The notes: a model not told the origin generated them from the sequence alone. A stretch of DNA of 13,617 bases from Rodentolepis nana (GCA_900617975.1 UZAE01014549.1:1-13617); one strand, 5' to 3'. Counted from the stretch's first letter, positions 1 through 9,146 are shown. Translations and numbers: made by a program.

Positions 1-40
1 TAACTATCAAAATGCCTGCCATTTGAAATAAATAAATATT
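1..40 (+). repeat. 3' tail fragment of the window's SINE-like family
   Basis: The window opens inside a copy of the short retroposon family. The visible part corresponds to the last ~40 bases of the element: ACTATCAAAATGCCTGCC, then ATTTGAAATAAATAAATA, against the family ending CCATCAAAACGCCTGCC then ATTTGATATAAATAAATA. It is read on the plus strand, with the tail pointing right. The remainder lies outside the window, so its length and left duplication cannot be judged. Confidence 0.8.
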
Positions 41-3000
41 GCTAGACATAATAGAATTCAAGTTCACGAGTAAAATAGATCAATGGACTTATCAGCTATC
101 CCAAGATGAGCATTGAAAAGGGGTTACAATGCATATTGTAAAGTCATGAATAGTTTTATTTAGAAAAGATGGTTGTCTTCGCGAATAAATAGAGGCAGCA
201 TATTTTGAAACGATTGTTCGTGATGCAAGGTCATTTGCAAACGCAGTATATTGGCAAACAAATAGGAAAGATTTATATCTTCATAATAAAAATGCACTCG
301 ACCATACCGGAGTAACCCCCCTCCCCTACTTGGCATCCAAGCGTGAAATGGTTGCTGCTCAGCCGAGGGGAGATTAGCACAATGATCTCACTCACTCACT
401 CACTCCCTCCTTAATTGGGATTACAACTTTCAATATATTTTTCCCACTCATTAGAAGTAACGCTTATATATCTATACTGTTGAAATTGAACTCTACAATT
501 TGTACTTGCCTTTCACCTGACTTGTAAATTGTATAAATAGACAACAATAGGGTACAAAATATTGGTACAAAAAAAATTTTCTTGAATATTTATATACACT
601 CTGAATTGTCTTGCAGGGGGTTGAAGCCTTTCTGAAGAAACCTTTGAAAAAATAGGACAATGCGTCGATAATAAGTTCGAAAGTGTAAGAAAGTGAAATA
701 CTCTATATTTTCTTGCTCAAAATAATTATTGCAATTTGTTCTTTTACAAGCCAAAAAATTTCTTTGTTGCTTAAAAGAATGACAAACTCGTATTAACTGG
801 TGTGAAAAGTGTGAAAATGGTTTCCAAAGCGATCCCAATCATGACCGACACACTGGAAATGAAAGTTCTGATAAATAATGCATTGAAATAGCCCAAATTC
901 TCTTTCTCTACGTAAGTAGAAAAGTTTTCTGAATTGTTATGTTGTTTAATATCTTTTTTCCGTTACTTTTGAGATTGATGAACTCTAAATCGGAGCTTTT
1001 AGCATTTGCTAGAAAATAGAGTGTATATGTAACATTTTTTCGCTCTAATTCAACTTCCAAACTACTCGCCTTTAACATTTACAATTTTAGGGACTTTTGC
1101 TTGAATGCAAGAATAATGAAAAAGAAAGCCAATAAATTATTAGCATGTGTTTAAAATTTTCATTAATTATTAATTAATTTAGAGCATTCATTTTTTATCA
1201 TCCTTTCAAAATTTTTTTGCATCTCTCTGACTTCTGTCACGTTCTTTAAATTCCAAAATTCATTGGCATTTCTGGCAATTGACAAGAAAATAACGAGATG
1301 AACTTCTCATTACAAAGTTCATTTAATTTATATCAATTCCTTAAGATTCTAAGCAAAAGAAACCGCGATTTTTTCAAACGTTACAGCTCAAATTTTACCA
1401 GAATTCCTACTAAAGCAAGAAGATATGTTGCATTCGCATTTGGCAAGCAGCATCAATTGTATTTGATATTAATGTGTGTTTTGGCGTCAAAATATTTATA
1501 TCTGGTTAAATAATAAAAGTAATGTTAGATTTATCATATATTACCCAATTATTGTTTGAGATACAGAACCTCAATTTAGTTAACTCAAATCTGTAGAAAT
1601 TGCTTTTCTCAAAGCTGTAAATATCTTCTCAGTAATTTAGTAGCGGTGAAATTTTGACGAGAGTGCAACGGAAGTTATACGTCTGAACAATTGTCTCCAG
1701 TACTTGGCATCAAAGGTCGGTGAAGTTGAAAGCAATGGATTCCTCATTATCCCTTTCATTTTCAATAAAGCAGATACGATGCTTATATATTGTTAATTTA
1801 CGGATTTTTATTTGATGCGGATGTGTTGGCAAGACAGTCAAATCATTTAGACGCTAAACAACCAGTTCCACAAACTCCACTACGTGTGTGTGGATAGGAG
1901 AGGAAGGGGCAACTCAGTGAACACGAAAGAAGATGTATACCAAAGAGACTGACGGTCATAGTTTGTACAAACGGTCGACAATGACTCTATCAGTGGATCA
2001 GGATGATGACCGATGGCTGAATTTATAAACACGGAATCGGAAAATTGATACTTTAAATTGGCCAGTATAAATGCCTGATTGGAAAACAAAATTTTGGCTG
2101 AATTTTGCATTCAGACCATACAGATCATTCACAATCAATATGAACAATACGTCATAATTAAATGAAGAAATTAGAAGAAACACTTTGTAACATCCTATTT
2201 TTCTGACCAAAAACCGTCCATTTTATTCTTCAATGGTAAGCTAAGAAATTGCTACTCGGATCATGGAATGTATATAAATCAACTGGCAAAAGAAACTTTA
2301 AAGTAAAGATGTCGACGTATCTATACAGCTCCATTTGATTAAATTTGCCTGATTTTTAATGTATCTGTTTACTTATTGAATGTAGCGAAATGATTTAAAT
2401 TTTAATGTCCACAATTGAGAATTCGCCAGTCGTCTTCTGATGAATTCACATAAGCGAAATCTTGTATCAATTAGCTGATGAACAAGAACAGATGAGTATT
2501 CATATTTATTAAAACTCTTAAACTTGCAGACGATAATAGCTTGTTGAAGTTTAAAAGTTACTTGGGTTAACTTAAAGAAATTGCTTCAAATTTGTCAAAT
2601 TGAGTGTCTGAGGCTTTGAGAAGGTGGCACATCAACCTTGACTTACCAAAGAGCATCTGTTTTCTACTTCATTTTTTAAGTACTTTTGAAAGCTCTTTCA
2701 TTAAAAATCAATAGTTAATCTACTGGTGTTGGAAGATTGATTCTTACTTGCGGGTAATTGAATTTATCCAGTCAGACGAGAATTGGATAGATGTGCAACA
2801 TCATATTTTATCCGAAGGGTATAATTTTTTACAATATATTTGACTTAATTTTTAAACTTCGGATGTCCTTAACAATCAAATTAATTAATTGTTATGAATA
2901 GAATACAGTATATCCCATGTATATTTTGAAATTACCCAAAAATACCCGTTTTATCAAGTAAGACAATTGAACTCTCATTCCAACGTGTTTTCTGTATCTT

Positions 3001-3074
3001 ATTAAAGAATTTAAGTTAAAGATTAACTATTTTATAAAAAGTAAAGTAATTTTTTAATTTGTATGCGTCAGTGG
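41..3074. other. AT-rich non-coding stretch
   Basis: Three kilobases without a supportable gene. The longest open frames are 60-80 codons, AT-biased and without recognisable motifs. This is what chance gives at this composition. The only distinct structure I see is a short CTCA microsatellite near the left end. No retroposon copy was recognised between the left-edge fragment and the CCAAT-rich block. It may be intergenic or intronic. Confidence 0.6.
387..405. repeat. (CTCA)n microsatellite
   Basis: About four and a half perfect CTCA/CACT units, followed by a short pyrimidine-rich stretch (CCCTCC). It is a simple tandem repeat and probably length-polymorphic. Confidence 0.85.
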
Positions 3075-3240
3075 ACTTACCAGATGTGCTGCTCGCCCGT
3101 CTTCCCAATAAAAGATTGGTCATGCCTCTCCCCCAAAATGATTGAAAATCAGGGCGATTTTGTTTCGGTTTGGTTTTCGCTGGGATGACTGCCCAAGTTA
3201 CTGCTGTGATTGGTCAAGCGCTCGCAGCCAATTAAATTTG
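3075..3240 (-). promoter_or_regulatory. CCAAT-rich, GC-richer block; candidate promoter (minus strand or bidirectional)
   Basis: Four CCAAT pentamers occur in about 130 bp: plus strand at 3105-3109 and 3228-3232, minus strand (ATTGG) at 3115-3119 and 3209-3213. The first two form an inverted pair, CCAAT-AAAAG-ATTGG. The block also has more CpG and G+C than its AT-rich surroundings. CCAAT is the known NF-Y recognition motif and is common in TATA-less promoters. A strong minus-strand splice donor, CTG|GTAAGT (3083 down to 3075), and an ATG at 3123-3121 fit a promoter with a short first exon reading leftwards. The promoter role is inference. The motifs are short and could be chance. Confidence 0.3.
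3081..3123 (-). CDS. Possible 14-codon first coding exon, product unknown
   Basis: On the minus strand an ATG at 3123-3121, with G at -3, opens the reading MTNLLLGRRASSTS. It runs with no stop to a consensus donor, CTG|GTAAGT, leaving one base (phase 1) for the next exon. It lies within the CCAAT-rich block, roughly 90-110 bases downstream of two of its CCAAT motifs. The peptide is basic and Ser-rich. It could be the start of a targeting peptide, but it is too short to identify. I could not recognise a second exon to the left, where the DNA is very AT-rich, so a long intron would be needed. A chance ATG plus donor remains quite possible. Confidence 0.15.
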
Positions 3241-3410
3241 AAGTGGTGGAGGAGGGGAGAGATGTGCTTGAGGAGCAGAACAGTTTAATGACCTCTGAGG
3301 AAATGGTCGGATATTTCTCACATTTTGCGAACAATATTTTGCCAAAAAAATTATGTTACAAGTTTAGAATCATATGCTTAATAAGCGCATTTTGTAGCAA
3401 GTGGACTTAA
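3210..3410 (+). CDS. Short acidic open frame, possible exon, unidentified
   Basis: An open plus-strand frame of 66 codons bounded by a TGA at 3207-3209 on the left. Its first half is Glu-rich (VVEEGRDVLEEQNSLMTSEE) and then reads MVGYFSHFANNIL, with a more even composition than other short frames nearby. It has no ATG at its left edge; the first ATG codon is internal. No domain is recognised. It overlaps the CCAAT-rich block, so both interpretations cannot easily be right for the shared part. If real it would be an exon rather than a complete gene, but no convincing acceptor is seen at its left edge. Confidence 0.12.
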   Translation: MVKRSQPIKFEVVEEGRDVLEEQNSLMTSEEMVGYFSHFANNILPKKLCYKFRIICLISAFCSKWT

Positions 3411-4316
3411 AATGTATTTAATTCTATGAAACGGTACGGAAACGCTAAGTGGCTTAAGCAATTTGATATTGCTCTCACCGAAGTCCATTACTTTAACTTT
3501 GACGTTATGTTAACTCAATTGTCATGCTAGATATTCAAACGGTTTAAATGTCCTACGTGTTTCCAGACAGTTTCATTCAAGAATCTTTAAAGAAATAAAG
3601 CTAAGTTCAGTGCTTCTGAACTCAAATTACTCAGACAACTAATAATTGACCCTTAAAATTCAAAGGTGTAAATGATTTTTCTCTTTCATGTTTAAAACGG
3701 CTAACAAATCTTTCAGCAAGCAATAAGGACCTTGAAATAACAAAAAAGCTCATTTGAAACAGATGTATGACGTGAGACACGTTTAATTCAGTTATGCGTG
3801 CCTGGTGACGTGGCAATTAAGCATTAAGTACGGTTTGATACGATGACCCTGTAATGACTATCGATCATTGATTGGTTAAGAGGTCCCTGCCCTCATGACC
3901 TCTTTTGCTACTCAACGTGATCAGTTGTCATGGCTGCACGTTTCAGAATGTGTGCACGCGCTTGATGTTACTAAGTGTAATTGTGTCCTTCACACATTTC
4001 GGCATTTAGAGTAAAATTGAACGATGGAAGCGTTAACTGTTCTGTTTTGTGATGTCTTAATATATTGTGGACCTAGCATCTTTGCGTTTATTCCAAATTC
4101 ACGTGACTGATACCAAAACTAATTTAAGAATCTGCTAGAACTCACAGCATTTCACATGTTCTCAAAAAGCTGAGAAGAATTTGTAATTTTGAAACTTTAA
4201 ATAATCCAACATTATTTAGGCACCGAATGAATTATTTCAATAGATGCGAGTATGTTCATTCATAAAAATTTGAATATTTGCTAATAAAATGACTATCAAA
4301 TAAACTAATGCTAATC
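3411..4316. other. Non-coding stretch with a small inverted repeat
   Basis: No gene is supportable here. The notable structure is an 8-bp perfect inverted repeat, AAGAGGTC / GACCTCTT (3878-3885 and 3897-3904), with an 11-base loop. Its arms contain AGGTC/GACCT, resembling nuclear-receptor half-sites. Everything else is AT-rich without recognisable elements. Confidence 0.5.
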
Positions 4317-4619
4317 TAAACCATATTTAGTTATATCAACTGGCAGGCAATATGATATTCACCATTAGCCTTTTAGTTAACTTCGGGCTTTTCAGAGGGG
4401 AGGAACATCAAAGCCACAAAAAGAGGTGAGGGGGAAGAGAAGAGTGACTCACAGATGTAAAGGAGACAGACACAAAGGTAGAGAAAGAGGCAACGTGTGT
4501 GTTGTGGAAGTGGTTGAATATGACAATAGTGTCGAGTCATGGTAGTTTGAAGTCAACTGCCGGTCAGTAGACTTTTTTGCTCTATGAGTTTACGTTGCCC
4601 AGGCTGTACCAGGTGGAGA
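4317..4619 (-). repeat. SINE-like retroposon copy, head eroded
   Basis: Read on the minus strand, this is a nearly full-length family member. It runs from CTCCACCTGGTACAGCC at the right, through CTGGGCAACG, the AAAAAAGTC block, CCGGCAGTTGACTTC and the pyrimidine-rich middle, to CCTGCC and a degenerate tail at the left. The head upstream of CTCC is missing or mutated, so the antisense splice donor of other copies is lost. GCTAATC stands on both sides (4310-4316 and 4620-4626), with partly similar bases beyond. That is plausible as a decayed target-site duplication. This copy is more diverged than the two tail-to-tail copies, suggesting an older insertion. Confidence 0.8.
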
Positions 4620-6133
4620 GCTAATCCACATTTAAATCAAATTTATGGCTTTAAAATACCACAAACTGTTTTTCTGGCATTATTATTTTGTCGAAATGTC
4701 CTAATTAAAGTAAAAATTGTGTTCTTTTTTTGTTAAAAATACGAGTCGCCTTTCAAACGATGGCCCACTTCCTTAACGTATGAGAGAAAAACAAATGAAG
4801 GTCATTCGTCTAGTTCACTTCTCAGTGTTTCCAAAACTGAGGTTTCTAGTCTTCCATTTTTACCCCCTTTTTACAACTCAATTTATTCTTTTCTAAATGT
4901 TCGCTATTTTGCTTCAATATCTACAAATTTTACTCTTAAAGGATAGGCATTCTCATGTTGCCCCAGTTGCAATCAAACTGATTTAGGCAATAGTATAAAG
5001 TGGCTTTCGATTGACTCAATTGTGACCCGTTCTTTTTGCTTTTATTGCTAGTTTAATAAATTATCAGTCGCCTTCTGCTGTAGGTAAGCTGCACTTGCTC
5101 GGATCCCAGAGGGAAGGGGGGGGGGAGAGAATAGTTATTAACTTGACTGGACGTGGTGAACATTTTTAACTTAATTTAAACAAATTTTATGTCCTTGAAA
5201 CCGAGTAATGAACTAGCCAATGAGCAAAGTTGACCTTACTTTACTCCTTTTAAGAATACAAACATGAATCCAATTTTCACTAACTTTATTACCATAAAAT
5301 AATTGCAACAGTTTAAAGTTTTCTTTTCCTTTAAACTTTTGTTTAAAGCTTTCTTGAGCCTTTCACAATAAAGTATTTAACAAATTTTTCCTAAAAACTA
5401 TCAGGATGCGATAATTTGACCAATTCCAGTTTGAAATCTCTACATTTGAGACACTATGTCGAATATCTCGATGACTGTAAGGAAGAAAATTCTCCAAAAT
5501 GCTTATTTCCCTCTATTATGCTTGGTTGGGTAGAAATAGTAACAATTCGCTCGCATTTTCCCGAAATTTTTTAGTAACTTTAGAGTTCAGAGTCTATGCA
5601 TTTATGCTCTTACTGAATAGTAGTTGAAATTACTGTCAAAATAAATGAGGTAGGGTGTATTTGTTAATTTTAAAGGCGCAAAATGGTAATCAGCCTATCT
5701 ACACGCGTTTTTTTGTCAAAATTTACTGGATTGATAGTTGTTCCGACTCTTGTTGAATGGATGGGCGACTTTCTTTTGCATTTATATGCTCAAACTATCA
5801 TAACGGTTATGGTTATTTATGCCAGTTGTAAGAACAATGCCTATTGTTGAAGTGTGCAGTTATTTTCATTTGGGAGCAAAACTAAACGTGTGTTTCTTTT
5901 CTAAACTATAGAGCATCCACGGCCCTAGTTTAAGAGAATTTTCTGTAACAATAAATTCAATTACTTTCTCTTCCTAACGTAGTGTTTACTGAGAATTTTA
6001 AGTAAAATTGGGATACATTTCCTAAAATATCTTTAAGACATGACATTTTCATTTCTCAGTCATTTAGCAGAGACTCATGAGAATAAGTTGTCCTCTGAGA
6101 TAGCAAAAATAGCGTAGCCGATCATAATCCTCA

Positions 6134-6148
6134 AGGTCACAGTGACCA
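6134..6148. promoter_or_regulatory. Palindromic IR3 nuclear-receptor-type motif
   Basis: AGGTCACAGTGACCA is an inverted repeat of the AGGTCA half-site with a 3-base spacer. It contains the full GGTCAnnnTGACC core of the classical estrogen-response-element consensus and lacks only the final T of the symmetric form. Receptors of the ER/ERR group bind such sites in animals. No promoter is recognised near it, so function is unproven and a chance match is possible. Confidence 0.3.
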
Positions 6149-6237
6149 AACTCATTTTGAATTTATCCTGGTACTTTGACCGTTTTATTGCTCGGAGTGC
6201 ACCATCTGCTAGAAATCGGACCACAAAACCACACCCT

Positions 6238-6287
6238 CCCCCCCCCCCCCCCCCTTTTTCNCAAAACCCCCCCCCCCCCCCCCCCCC
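6238..6287. repeat. Paired long poly-C tracts with an ambiguous base
   Basis: C17 (6238-6254), then T5, CNC and A4, then C21 (6267-6287), with N at 6261. On the minus strand these are G17 and G21, able in principle to form G-quadruplexes. The N and the repeated homopolymers suggest that read lengths were not resolved here, so true base counts are uncertain. Confidence 0.85.
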
Positions 6288-6642
6288 ACTCCTTTTTCAC
6301 CCACTAACTCCATTACTTCCTCCTCTGAATGCGTCGTCAGATAAAAAGCTCTGGATTGGTATTCAAAAAACTCCATCTTTGGGCTTAGGAGCTAAAATAC
6401 TGGTTAACCTAGATAGCAACAGACAGCGATACTCGAATGCTTCGACTAAGGATTGATTTTCTTATTGTGATTTCTGCGTTTCGATGGCACGCCTTTTTAA
6501 TTAAAATTATCAAACATTTCTATGCTAAATAAGGATTAATATCCATAATTTCAATTTAGTTCAATGGTTAGGTAAAAAGGCCAGATTGATAATAAACCTC
6601 TACTTCAAATAAGGCTTAAAAATAATGAATCAGAATGCTTTT

Positions 6643-6657
6643 ACTTCCAGGAATCTT
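6643..6657 (+). repeat. Target-site duplication, left copy (15 bp)
   Basis: ACTTCCAGGAATCTT, repeated exactly at 6944-6958. The two copies bracket the retroposon precisely, abutting its GGGG head here and its AT-rich tail on the right. Confidence 0.85.
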
Positions 6658-6943
6658 GGGGTGCGCGATAGACTTACCTCCACGAAAAAACTCATACGAC
6701 AAAAAGTCTCTTAGCCGGCAGTTGACTTCTGACTTCAAATTACCATAACCCGACTGTATGTCATATTCAACCCTTCACAGTACTCATCTTGCCTTTTCTC
6801 TGGCTTTGTGTTTGTCTATCTCTTTCACATCTGTGAATCATTATTTGTCCCTCCTCTCGACTTTTTGTCACATTGATGTTCCTCCTCCTCTCTATGAAGC
6901 CCGAACTATCAAAGCGCCTGCCATTTGAGTTAAGTATAAATAG
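6658..6943 (+). repeat. SINE-like retroposon with exact 15-bp target-site duplication
   Basis: A plus-strand copy starting GGGGTGCGCGATAGACTTACC and ending GCCATTTGAGTTAAGTATAAATAG, 286 bp, flanked by a perfect 15-bp direct repeat. About 16 bases just after the start (the CACCCTGGGCAACG part of other copies) are deleted. The pyrimidine-rich middle includes CTTTGTGTTTGTCTATCTC and CTCTCGACTTTTTGTCAC. Long variable duplications are typical of insertion by LINE-encoded reverse transcriptase. Cut-and-paste DNA transposons give short fixed ones. No ORF and no tRNA-type promoter boxes were found. Confidence 0.88.
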
Positions 6944-6958
6944 ACTTCCAGGAATCTT
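6944..6958 (+). repeat. Target-site duplication, right copy (15 bp)
   Basis: Exact second copy of ACTTCCAGGAATCTT, immediately after the element tail. Confidence 0.85.
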
Positions 6959-7382
6959 TATTTTCCAGCATGTAAAATTTGTCGATTTAACTTATTGCGC
7001 CTCATTTTAGAGTGTGAAACTCTTATTTGTAGTCTAATGATTGTTATTTAAGATTGTTCGTGAAGTAATTAAATATTTGTGATGATGTGTCCGTTAAAAG
7101 CTTGTCAACAGCCCCGTCGAAATGCTCGACCTTGTTCACACCTTCTTACCTGGGTCGATAGTAAATGACCCTTTTAGTCTACCTCAATACATGACTCCCA
7201 TCGTGTTGGAAAAGTATTTATTCTTTGCTTCGGCATACTATACGTGAAGATTCCTCATGTTTCATGCAAAATTTATCTTAGTTCTCACTAACCTCTACCA
7301 TGTTTGGACTCCCTTAAACAATATTTAATTTTCATTTTAAATATAAGATTTATACCGGATCGCTACCTTAGTAAAACCCGAC
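6959..7382. other. Non-coding stretch upstream of a promoter-like block
   Basis: No gene or retroposon copy recognised. A minus-strand donor-like CCAG|GTAAGAAGG lies near 7150 but has no convincing exon. Confidence 0.5.
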
Positions 7383-7500
7383 TGACTCAGAAATCTCTAT
7401 GGCAATTCCTCCTACATCTAGCTTGACCCCCACAACCACCTAAGCTATAGCCCCGCTATAAAGGAAACAGACGAGTAGCACGGAGCACGGTTATTCAGTG
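7383..7500 (+). promoter_or_regulatory. Candidate core promoter A (TGACTCAG + TATA box)
   Basis: TGACTCAG (7383-7390) lies exactly 74 bases upstream of TATAAAGG (7457-7464), with GAGTAGC (7473-7479) 16 bases after the TATA start. The same three motifs recur at identical spacing at 11103-11199. A TATA box here would place a start near 7487-7490. The arthropod-initiator-like TCAGT at 7495-7499 is about 10 bases further than usual. TGACTCAG is an AP-1/Maf-type core. CpG density rises sharply from the TATA motif on: 17 CpG by hand count in 7455-7685, against about 3 in the next 260 bases. Promoter function is inferred. Confidence 0.4.
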
Positions 7501-7718
7501 ATTGTGTTGCGGATAAAGTGTACGCGCAGGGAGTTACTCATGATCAGGATGGGGGATTAGGTAAAACAGAGGTCGGTGATTGGTCACTGTTTGTACAGTC
7601 GCTGCACACGGAGTTGTACGGCCGCACCTCCCAATCCTGGCGAGCAAACATGCAGGCATACGATGACACACAAAGCGATAACGCGTCCCACAGTTTAAAC
7701 TTTATGACTGAGTGCTAA
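7479..7718 (+). CDS. CpG-rich open frame downstream of promoter A, unidentified
   Basis: The frame is open from just after a TAG at 7476-7478 to TAA at 7716-7718. It includes DQDGGLGKTEVGDWSLFVQSLH, ELYGRTSQSWRANMQAYDD and a hydrophilic end. The first in-frame ATG is at 7650, leaving only 22 codons, so a complete protein is unlikely. An earlier ATG in another frame (7540) opens a six-codon upstream frame (MIRMGD). The DNA is richer in G+C and CpG than its surroundings, which suggests transcribed first-exon or 5' UTR sequence. No homology is recognised. It may equally be a non-coding leader. Confidence 0.2.
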   Translation, partial: HGARLFSDCVADKVYAQGVTHDQDGGLGKTEVGDWSLFVQSLHTELYGRTSQSWRANMQAYDDTQSDNASHSLNFMTEC

Positions 7719-8262
7719 GCCAATAGCAGGCAGATATAGATATAAGAAATACCAAAGTTACAACAAGTTACGATGGCCATTGGTTAAGTTAATTTCAGAA
7801 ATCCTCCCTTAAGGAAGTATTAAATTGAAAAGCATATGCATCATTTCTCAATCGATTTTCTGCTCAAGTAAACTAAATTTGAAATGAAATAAAGTGGTAA
7901 TAATGCAAAAGTTTGTTAATTGGGGGCATTGTGGAGTAATAAGACTACAAAGGCGAGGTGATATACAGTCCAATTAGCTATTGAAATCAAATCTATGGAC
8001 GCTCAAAAATCCAGAAAATCAACATTGACAAAGACAATGTGACATAGGTATTTGCTTAGAAAGGTGGAAGAATTCGAAAATCGAATGATACAAGTAGATC
8101 GATAACTTAAGTTTTGGATTCTCTTTAAGAGATTTGAAATTGGATAAGACGATGAAGCTTTGATCACTGTAAATACACAGCTGATGTTATGTAGATGAAT
8201 ACGAAGAAAAATAATGAGTTTAAAAGAGGAATCGTGCGATATAGTTTCTTCACGATTTATGT
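7719..8262. other. AT-rich non-coding stretch
   Basis: No supportable gene. A minus-strand frame of 116 codons (8353-8003) starts inside the C run of the neighbouring retroposon and runs through this AT-rich DNA. It has no recognised motif, and a frame of this length is expected about once by chance in this window. I do not call it a gene. Confidence 0.5.
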
Positions 8263-8433
8263 CAGTACTCATCTTACCTCTTTTCTGTCTTTGTGTTTGT
8301 CTCTTACATCTTTGAAACAATCTTCTGTTCCCTTCACCCCTCCCCCCCCCCACATTCTTGACCTTTTGTCACTTTGAAGTTCCTTCTCCTCTGCTAAGCT
8401 TGAAGTCAAATAAAGCGCTAATGATAAATATCA
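8263..8433 (+). repeat. SINE-like retroposon fragment, both ends incomplete
   Basis: Plus-strand fragment starting at CAGTACTCATCTTACC, in the middle of the family sequence. It passes the pyrimidine-rich part (CTTTGTGTTTGTCTC, then CACCCCT followed by C10 at 8342-8351) and CTTTTGTCACTTTGAAG, and fades after GCGCTAATGATAAATATCA. The usual CCTGCC and ATAAATA tail are not recognisable. The flanks CGATTTATGT (8253-8262) and CGATGTATTT (8439-8448) match at 8 of 10 positions and may be a decayed target-site duplication. It is probably an old, 5'-truncated insertion. Confidence 0.75.
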
Positions 8434-8990
8434 GGAACCGATGTATTTTAAGATATGGATCGTAGAACAGACAGTATGCTAAACGGGAGTTAAGAAATGC
8501 AAATCATTGGTTAACAAGTAATCTTGGTAAAATCGCATCCCATGTCTGGAATTCCATTGGTAAAGATTGTAATTTGGAATTTTAAAGGGAGGTCCCCACT
8601 GTTTGGGAATATTGATAACTCAGTACTTCAGTCCAGGTGAAGATGAAATTATTAATAGTTTTTTTGCAATATTTTTCCTCAACAAAATTAAAGCTTCATC
8701 TTATTTTTCCTTCCCATTATTGTGTTTGAAAATAAAATGTATATTCTTTGGATTGTTTGTGAATTACAGTATACTGTAATAAGTTTTCGCCATAGTTATA
8801 CGAACTCCTGATTTTTTTACTTCTTCTGAATGAAGACGAAATTTTAAAAGGACTTGAAATGCGAATATTTAGAACAGTCGCTATGATTATTGATTAACTG
8901 GAAGAAACATCGGGAAACTTCAATACTGTTGCTAGATTACCTGTGAAATTTATGAAGATGGTAACTAAAATTTTAGACATTTCCTCACAA
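8434..8990. other. AT-rich non-coding stretch with a perfect palindrome
   Basis: No gene recognised. It contains an 18-bp perfect palindrome (8763-8780) and otherwise ordinary AT-rich sequence. Confidence 0.5.
8763..8780. repeat. 18-bp perfect palindrome
   Basis: ATTACAGTATACTGTAAT equals its own reverse complement with no spacer. It could be a dimeric protein-binding site or chance. Nothing adjacent indicates a role. Confidence 0.8.
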
Positions 8991-9005
8991 ATGCCAAAAT
9001 ATATA
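8991..9005 (+). repeat. Target-site duplication, left copy (imperfect 15 bp)
   Basis: ATGCCAAAATATATA, matched with one substitution by ATGCCAAAAAATATA at 9147-9161, on either side of a truncated retroposon copy. Confidence 0.75.
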
Positions 9006-9146
9006 TATATTTATTTATATCAAATGGCAGGGGTTTTGATGGTTATCATTAGACCTTTAGTTGACTTCAGGCTTCACAGAGAGGAAGGAACATCAAAGTG
9101 AAAAGTCGAGAGAGGGGGTGGGGAGAGACAGAAGAGTGTTTCGTCT
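9006..9146 (-). repeat. 5'-truncated SINE-like retroposon with target-site duplication
   Basis: A minus-strand copy keeping only the 3' part: the tail (ATAAATAAATA in transcript sense) at the left, CCTGCCATTTGATA, GAAGCCTGAAGTCAAC, and the CTCTCGACTTTTCACTTTG region. It ends abruptly at GAAGAGTGTTTC (near 9142) plus four extra bases (GTCT), where the family would continue for about 170 bases. The left duplication abuts the tail and the right one abuts the truncation point. Loss of the 5' end inside intact duplications is the classical product of incomplete target-primed reverse transcription. Confidence 0.85.

Larger units (their letters stand above)
4620..6657. other. AT-rich non-coding stretch between two retroposon copies
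   Basis: Two kilobases without a credible gene. It contains a G10 run (5116-5125), a receptor-type palindrome (6134-6148) and two long C runs around an ambiguous base (6238-6287). A 50-codon frame continues rightwards from the antisense of the preceding retroposon (4584-4736), but it only reads through decayed element and flank. The proline-rich frame across the C runs is low-complexity and not a gene. Confidence 0.55.

Noticed and set aside
1298..1513. Plus-strand 71-codon ATG frame
   Set aside because: AT-biased, with no domain, promoter or splice context, and of chance length.
6142..6456. Plus-strand proline-rich ORF
   Set aside because: The prolines come from the C17 and C21 homopolymers and the frame crosses an N. 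It is low-complexity and not a gene.
4317..6943. A 2.6-kb DNA transposon with ~300-bp inverted terminal repeats, made of the - copy at 4317 and the + copy at 6658
   Set aside because: The opposed copies look like terminal inverted repeats, but the right copy has its own exact 15-bp duplication on both sides and the copy at 12968 has its own 12-bp one. Each is therefore an independent insertion. The interior has no transposase.
8003..8353. Minus-strand 116-codon ORF, the longest in the window
   Set aside because: It starts in the poly-C run of a retroposon fragment, has no recognised motif, and is about what chance yields at this base composition.
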